Part shown: piece after piece, positions 59,722 to 64,000 of the stretch | Position numbering within the stretch: position 1 is the first letter of the stretch | Layout of the letters: each line of letters starts with the position of its first letter | Source: Nitrospina sp052156635 | GTDB taxonomy: Bacteria; Nitrospinota; Nitrospinia; Nitrospinales; Nitrospinaceae | DNA: 64,000 nt | Reading direction: 5' to 3' | Assembly: GCF_052156635.1 (NCBI RefSeq) | Contig: NZ_JBQKUO010000001.1 | Location: 124,001-188,000 of the forward strand | Notes under the pieces: model-generated | The model's database searches: none | What the model saw: the letters and a program-made list of their open reading frames with translations, nothing else | What the model was told of the DNA's origin: nothing | Program-made: the position numbers and the translations under genes

Positions 59722-60354
59722 ATGCTCGATTTCGAACGGGAAGCGGAGTCTAACGGGTATCAATGCATCGCCGGTGTGGATGAAGCCGGACGCGGACCGC
59801 TGGCCGGTCCCGTGGTCGCCGCGGCGGTGATCCTGCCTGCCGGGCTTTCGATACCCGGACTCGACGATTCGAAAAAACTGACCCCGTCGCAAAGGGAACG
59901 TTTGTATTCCGTGATTCTCGATGTGTGCCGCGCGCAGGCGATTGCAGTGGTCGATGCGGCAACGATTGACGCCATCAACATTTTGCAGGCTTCACGCCTT
60001 GCCATGAAGCAGGCGGTGGAACAACTCACCCTGCAGACGGACTTCGTGCTCATCGACGGGAACCAGGCGATCGAAATTTCCGCCGATCAACGGACGATCG
60101 TGGGCGGAGACGGCAAAAGCCTTTCGATCGCCGCCGCATCCGTGCTGGCCAAAGTGCACCGTGACCGTCTCATGGACGCCTATCATGCCGAGTACCCGCA
60201 TTACGGGTTCGACCGGCACAAAGGTTACGGCACCCGGTTTCACCGCGACCGCATTCGCGAGTGGGGGCCCTGCCCCATTCACCGCCAAACCTTCAAGGGT
60301 GTGAAGGAACACCTGCACGTTCCCGCGACCGCAGACCCCCTTGCCAGCGCCTGA
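59722..60354 (+). CDS. rnhB: Ribonuclease HII
   Basis: 210 residues from an ATG preceded by GGGGG; an ATG at 59680 is possible but extends past the usual N-terminus. Active-site motifs: IAGVDEAGRGPLAGPVVAAAV (DEAGRG), LDDSKKLTPSQRERL, TDFVLIDGN and VGGDGKSLSIAAASVLAKVHRD. It removes ribonucleotides from DNA. Normal length. Close to recJ in the same direction. Confidence 0.95.
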   Translation: MLDFEREAESNGYQCIAGVDEAGRGPLAGPVVAAAVILPAGLSIPGLDDSKKLTPSQRERLYSVILDVCRAQAIAVVDAATIDAINILQASRLAMKQAVEQLTLQTDFVLIDGNQAIEISADQRTIVGGDGKSLSIAAASVLAKVHRDRLMDAYHAEYPHYGFDRHKGYGTRFHRDRIREWGPCPIHRQTFKGVKEHLHVPATADPLASA

Positions 60355-60415
60355 ACCATTCATAAACTCCGGCGTTTTACCTGCAACGCCGTTTTGTAAC
60401 AAGAACGTCTTCACC

Positions 60416-62164
60416 ATGACTGTACTGTCGCTCCTGAAAAAACGATGGGTGTTCGCCGAGCCGGAACCGGATGCGGTGCAACACCTTGCGGACCGCCTGC
60501 GCATCTCGCCGCTCACCGCGACGCTGCTGGTCAACCGCTCCATCACCGATGCGGAAGAAGGCCGCGTGTTCCTGGACGCCGACCTGGAAGGCACCCACGA
60601 CCCGTACCTCATGCGCGACATGGACAAGGCGGTGAAACGCATTCTCACTGCCATCGAGAACGACGAGGGCATCACCATTTTCGGCGACTACGACGTGGAT
60701 GGCGTCACCTCCACCGCGCTCATGCATCATTTCTTTCACGAGCTCGGCATCCGCTTCGATCACTACCTGCCGGAACGCATGGAGGAAGGTTACGGTGTCA
60801 ACGAAAACGCGCTCGACGAAATCAAGGCACGCGGCAACAAGCTGGTGATCACCGCCGACTGTGGCATCACCGCCGTCAAACAGGTCGCCTACGCACGGAC
60901 CATCGGGCTGGACGTCATCGTCACCGACCACCACCAGGTCCCGGAAGAAGGACTGCCCGCCGCGGTGGCGGTGCTCAATCCGTTTCAACCGGATTGTCCT
61001 TACCCGTTTAAATTTTTAAGCGGCGTCGGCATCGTGTTCAAACTCGCCGTCGCCATTCGCCGTGCGCTTCGCGATGCCGGGTGGAGCGCCGACCGCCTGC
61101 CGAACCTGAAAAAACACCTCGATCTGTTCACGCTGGGCACCATCGCCGACATGGCGCCGCTCACCGGAGAGAACCACGTGCTCACGCACAACGGCCTGGA
61201 AGCCCTTCGCACCACGGAAAAACCGGGGCTCGTCGCGCTGAAACACGTTGCCGGGGTCGACGGCAAAGTCGATTCCTTTTCCATCGGATTCGGTCTTGCG
61301 CCACGGCTGAACGCGGCGGGACGGCTGGGGCGTGCCGATTCGGGTCTCGACCTTCTGGTCACGCATGACCAGGGGGAGGCGCGGCGCATCGCAGAACAGC
61401 TCGACCAGATCAACGAGCAACGCAAGCACACACAACACGGCGTGCAGGAGGAAGCGGAATACCTGATCGAACGCGAGGTCGATCTGGAAAAGGACAAGGT
61501 ATTGGTGCTGGCGTCCGAAAATTTCCACCAGGGTGTCATCGGCATCGTCGCTTCCAAACTGGCGGACAAGTACTACCGGCCGACGTTCCTGATCGCCATC
61601 CGGGACGGCATGGGCAAGGGCTCGGCCCGTAGCATTCCGACGTTCAACCTGTACAAGGCGCTTGCGCAATGCTCGGATCACCTCACGCAATACGGCGGGC
61701 ACGCGTACGCAGCCGGGCTCAATATCGAGGCCGAACGCATCGACGATTTCCGCCGTGCGATTAATGAGGTTGGAGCGCCCTACCTCACCGACGACCGCAT
61801 GGTGTCGGAACTCAAGATCGACAGCACGCTGGACCTTCGGGACATTGGCATGGGTGCATACAGGGAAATGCAGAAACTGGGACCTTTCGGCCAGGTGAAC
61901 ACCCTTCCGGTGTTCTGTTCAAGAAGAATCCGCATCCGCGACTTCCGCGAGATCGGCCGCGACCGCACGCACGTACGCTTCCGCGCCACTCAGGGCAAAA
62001 CAACCGTGAATGTCGTCGGCTTCCGCCTGGCGGAGACGTTCCGCTACCTCGACCCCGACACGTTGATCGACATTGCCTACGAACTGCAGCTGAACACGTG
62101 GAACGGGCGCGAGAAAGTTGAATTGAAGCTGCTGGATGTGAGGCCCTCCGACCTGGCAGACTGA
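60416..62164 (+). CDS. recJ: Single-stranded-DNA-specific exonuclease RecJ
   Basis: 582 residues from the ATG before TVLSLLKKRWVF. DHH phosphoesterase motifs: TIFGDYDVDGVTSTALM (~83), VITADCGITA and VIVTDHHQVPEEGLPAA. The DHHA1 domain contains RPTFLIAIRDGMGKGSARS and QYGGHAYAAG, followed by the C-terminal OB-like domain. It is a 5'-3' single-strand exonuclease in recombination and mismatch repair. Length is normal. Confidence 0.96.
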   Translation: MTVLSLLKKRWVFAEPEPDAVQHLADRLRISPLTATLLVNRSITDAEEGRVFLDADLEGTHDPYLMRDMDKAVKRILTAIENDEGITIFGDYDVDGVTSTALMHHFFHELGIRFDHYLPERMEEGYGVNENALDEIKARGNKLVITADCGITAVKQVAYARTIGLDVIVTDHHQVPEEGLPAAVAVLNPFQPDCPYPFKFLSGVGIVFKLAVAIRRALRDAGWSADRLPNLKKHLDLFTLGTIADMAPLTGENHVLTHNGLEALRTTEKPGLVALKHVAGVDGKVDSFSIGFGLAPRLNAAGRLGRADSGLDLLVTHDQGEARRIAEQLDQINEQRKHTQHGVQEEAEYLIEREVDLEKDKVLVLASENFHQGVIGIVASKLADKYYRPTFLIAIRDGMGKGSARSIPTFNLYKALAQCSDHLTQYGGHAYAAGLNIEAERIDDFRRAINEVGAPYLTDDRMVSELKIDSTLDLRDIGMGAYREMQKLGPFGQVNTLPVFCSRRIRIRDFREIGRDRTHVRFRATQGKTTVNVVGFRLAETFRYLDPDTLIDIAYELQLNTWNGREKVELKLLDVRPSDLAD

Positions 62165-62168
62165 ACCC

Positions 62169-64000
62169 TCATTCGACGCGGATGGACTCCCGCGGGTCCT
62201 GCCGCATCGCCATCCTGGCCGGGTAGAGTCCCGCCACTGCCGCCACCACACCGAAGAACAACGTCGCCGCCGCCATGAACGCCACCGGATGAAACACCTG
62301 GATGGTCCAGCCGAACGACTGCTTGTTGATGACGAATATCAGGATGTAAGACACCACGATTCCCGCGGCCAGCCCCATCAGCGACCCGATCCAGCCCAGC
62401 AGTCCCGCCTCGATCAACACCATCTTGCGCAGTTGTTCCGGAAACGCCCCGATGAACCGCAATACCGCCAGTTCCCGGCGACGCTCAATGATGAGCGACA
62501 CCAGCGTGTTGAACAGGCCGAGGAGCGCCACGCCGATGCCGATGATCTCCAGCGAGTAGGTGATTGCGAAAGTCTTGTCGAAAATGTTGAGCACTTCTTC
62601 TTTCAGTTCACCGTAGGAACGCACGATGACCTGGTGCGACGAACCGATGGTGTTGAGGATCGCTTTCCGCACCGTGGGCAGGTGGGCCCTGTCTTCCAGG
62701 TACACGACGAAGCTGTTTACGGTCGGGTCGTTGTAATATTTCAAAAACGTACGGCGGTCCACGATGACGTAACCGCGCTCCTGCGAATAATCGTAATAGA
62801 CCGCGACGATCTCCAGGTTCATCACGCCGTTGGGTGTTTCGATCCTGACCCGGTCACCCACGTCCACCTTGTGCTTGTAGGCAAACGGTTCGGAGACGAT
62901 GGCGCGGTCGGCCCCGATCATGAAATCGGCAAGTTTCCTTGCAGGTGGGCCGTCCTTGATAACGAGGTTGCCGTGGCGCGACAGTACGGAAAAATCTCCG
63001 GACCCCAGAATCGCCGGTTGGTTTTCATACGTGATGTGCAACGCACGGAAGGCGTCCACCGCCTTCACACCGTCGAGTTGTTTGAGTTCGGCCACCGGTT
63101 CCAGCGGCAACGTGTACTGGTAGTCGATGTGTTTGCCCCCGGCCGCACGCACGAACAGGTCGGCTTTTAAAGTCTGGTCGATCCACACCGTCACCGTCTG
63201 GCGGAAACTGTGCACCATGATCGACATGCTGATGACCATCATGAAGGCGATGGCAAGAGATGACACGGCAATGGCGTTGCGTCCCACGTTCTGTGTGAGG
63301 TTGCGGCTGGCGAGCAGACCCTCCCCGCCGAACCAGCGTTTGCACAGGTTGTGCGACAGGTCGCGCAGGACCACCAGCGCGCCGGGCGACAGAAACGACA
63401 TGCCGAGGATGACGAAGAACACCGCAGCGAACCCCAGCCAGGGGAAGCCTCCGATGGCGGGCAAAGGCACGCACGCCACCGCCCAGGCCAGGCACGCCAG
63501 CCCCAGGTAAGTCAGCCTGCGGTTGCCACGGAAAACTTTCAGATCGTAACTGCCGCGGCGCATCACCTGCGTCGGGTGAGTGGTCGCCGCATCGTATGCG
63601 GGAAGCAATGCCGAGCACAACGACAAGACCACCCCCAGCAAGAAATAGGGAATGCCCTCGCTCCAGTGAAAATCGAAGTCCGCCACGTTGGCGGACACGT
63701 ACAGGTTCTGCACGGTGAGGGTGATGGCCTGCAATGAAAACTTCGCCAGAAAATAGCCGATGGCGACGCCGAAAGCCGAACCGATGGCGCCGATCACCCC
63801 TGCCTCCAGGATGAAGATGGCGGCGATCCAGTAAGGCGACGCACCCAGCGCGCGCAGGGTGCCGATCTCCGTCCGGCGGCGCACCACCGATAGCGAGATC
63901 ATGTTGTAAATGAGGTACAGCCCGACCAGCAGGGCGACGAAACTGAGCGCGGTCAGGTTGTACTGGAACGCGCGCAACATTTTCTCCACCTGCCTGCCCC
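62169..64000 (-). CDS. FtsX-type ABC transporter permease (MacB/LolC-like), 5' end missing
   Basis: At least 610 residues, with the frame open to the right edge, so the start lies outside the window. Two FtsX domains: one near the visible N-terminus (LSFVALLVGLYLIYNMISLSV, RRTEIGTLRALGASPYWIAA) and one at the C-terminus (LLGLFNTLVSLIIERRRELAVLRFIGAFPEQLRKM). Periplasmic MacB_PCD-like sequence lies between. Such ~850-residue, two-unit permeases work with a LolD-like ATPase to extract lipoproteins or export lipids and peptides. The ATPase gene would be expected just beyond the right edge. Confidence 0.9.
   Translation of the reverse strand, partial: GRQVEKMLRAFQYNLTALSFVALLVGLYLIYNMISLSVVRRRTEIGTLRALGASPYWIAAIFILEAGVIGAIGSAFGVAIGYFLAKFSLQAITLTVQNLYVSANVADFDFHWSEGIPYFLLGVVLSLCSALLPAYDAATTHPTQVMRRGSYDLKVFRGNRRLTYLGLACLAWAVACVPLPAIGGFPWLGFAAVFFVILGMSFLSPGALVVLRDLSHNLCKRWFGGEGLLASRNLTQNVGRNAIAVSSLAIAFMMVISMSIMVHSFRQTVTVWIDQTLKADLFVRAAGGKHIDYQYTLPLEPVAELKQLDGVKAVDAFRALHITYENQPAILGSGDFSVLSRHGNLVIKDGPPARKLADFMIGADRAIVSEPFAYKHKVDVGDRVRIETPNGVMNLEIVAVYYDYSQERGYVIVDRRTFLKYYNDPTVNSFVVYLEDRAHLPTVRKAILNTIGSSHQVIVRSYGELKEEVLNIFDKTFAITYSLEIIGIGVALLGLFNTLVSLIIERRRELAVLRFIGAFPEQLRKMVLIEAGLLGWIGSLMGLAAGIVVSYILIFVINKQSFGWTIQVFHPVAFMAAATLFFGVVAAVAGLYPARMAMRQDPRESIRVE

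Noticed and set aside
1..64000. CRISPR arrays, rRNA operons, integrases or insertion-sequence transposases
   Set aside because: No regularly spaced direct repeats, rRNA sequence or transposase/integrase reading frames were seen.

Overview
The window reads as chromosomal DNA (GC-rich genes, AT-rich spacers) of a Gram-negative, nitrite-oxidising-type chemolithotroph, most likely a member of the Nitrospinota (Nitrospina-like). This is inferred from gene content: a dihaem cytochrome c fused to an ethylbenzene-dehydrogenase-gamma-like haem b domain (NxrC-like), an NNP-family nitrate/nitrite transporter, periplasmic cytochrome c operons, several leucine-rich-repeat proteins, many lipoproteins, and no photosynthesis or carbon-fixation genes. 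No marker gene such as 16S rRNA is present, so the assignment is provisional.

Left part (1-9.7 kb): a truncated NAD(P)-binding epimerase-like gene; a leftward series encoding a formylglycine-generating-enzyme-fold protein, a cytochrome c, a protein with a duplicated WEGFRG module, a lipoprotein and a Sel1-repeat protein; a phage-type protein; an ImuC/DnaE2-like polymerase; a DUF2235 lipoprotein; tRNA-Leu(UAA). From 9.7 to 20.7 kb: an Nfu-like Fe-S protein, an LRR protein, an orphan nuoB, then a leftward three-gene cluster (DUF1566 protein, NxrC-like cytochrome, haem/HExxH protein) that is the best candidate for a little-described respiratory system. It is followed by a metallo-beta-lactamase-fold protein, two small membrane proteins and a thioredoxin-NHL protein.

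Middle (20.4-46.6 kb): a leftward group with protoporphyrinogen oxidase, FIST, Nfu-N and thioredoxin-NHL genes; a histidine-degradation set hutG-hutU-hutI interrupted by a MITE-like repeat and lacking hutH; an oligopeptide-binding lipoprotein; two tandem LRR genes; an orphan NuoF/HndC-like flavoprotein; a Vgb-like propeller; pepA and three small genes; ychF; the nitrate/nitrite transporter; a BamE-like lipoprotein; rng and rodA.

Between rodA and rluD lies a 986-bp AT-rich non-coding stretch with several DnaA-box sequences. Gene orientation is predominantly leftward before it and rightward after it. I read it as a candidate chromosomal replication origin.

Right part (47.6-64 kb): rluD, a secreted protein, moaB, a short-chain reductase, an endolysin-like amidase, a TPR lipoprotein, queC, then the conserved rightward translation/RNA block ffh-rpsP-khpA-rimM-trmD-(TM1570-type methyltransferase)-rplS, an M48 protease lipoprotein, rnhB, recJ, and an FtsX-type permease running off the right edge.
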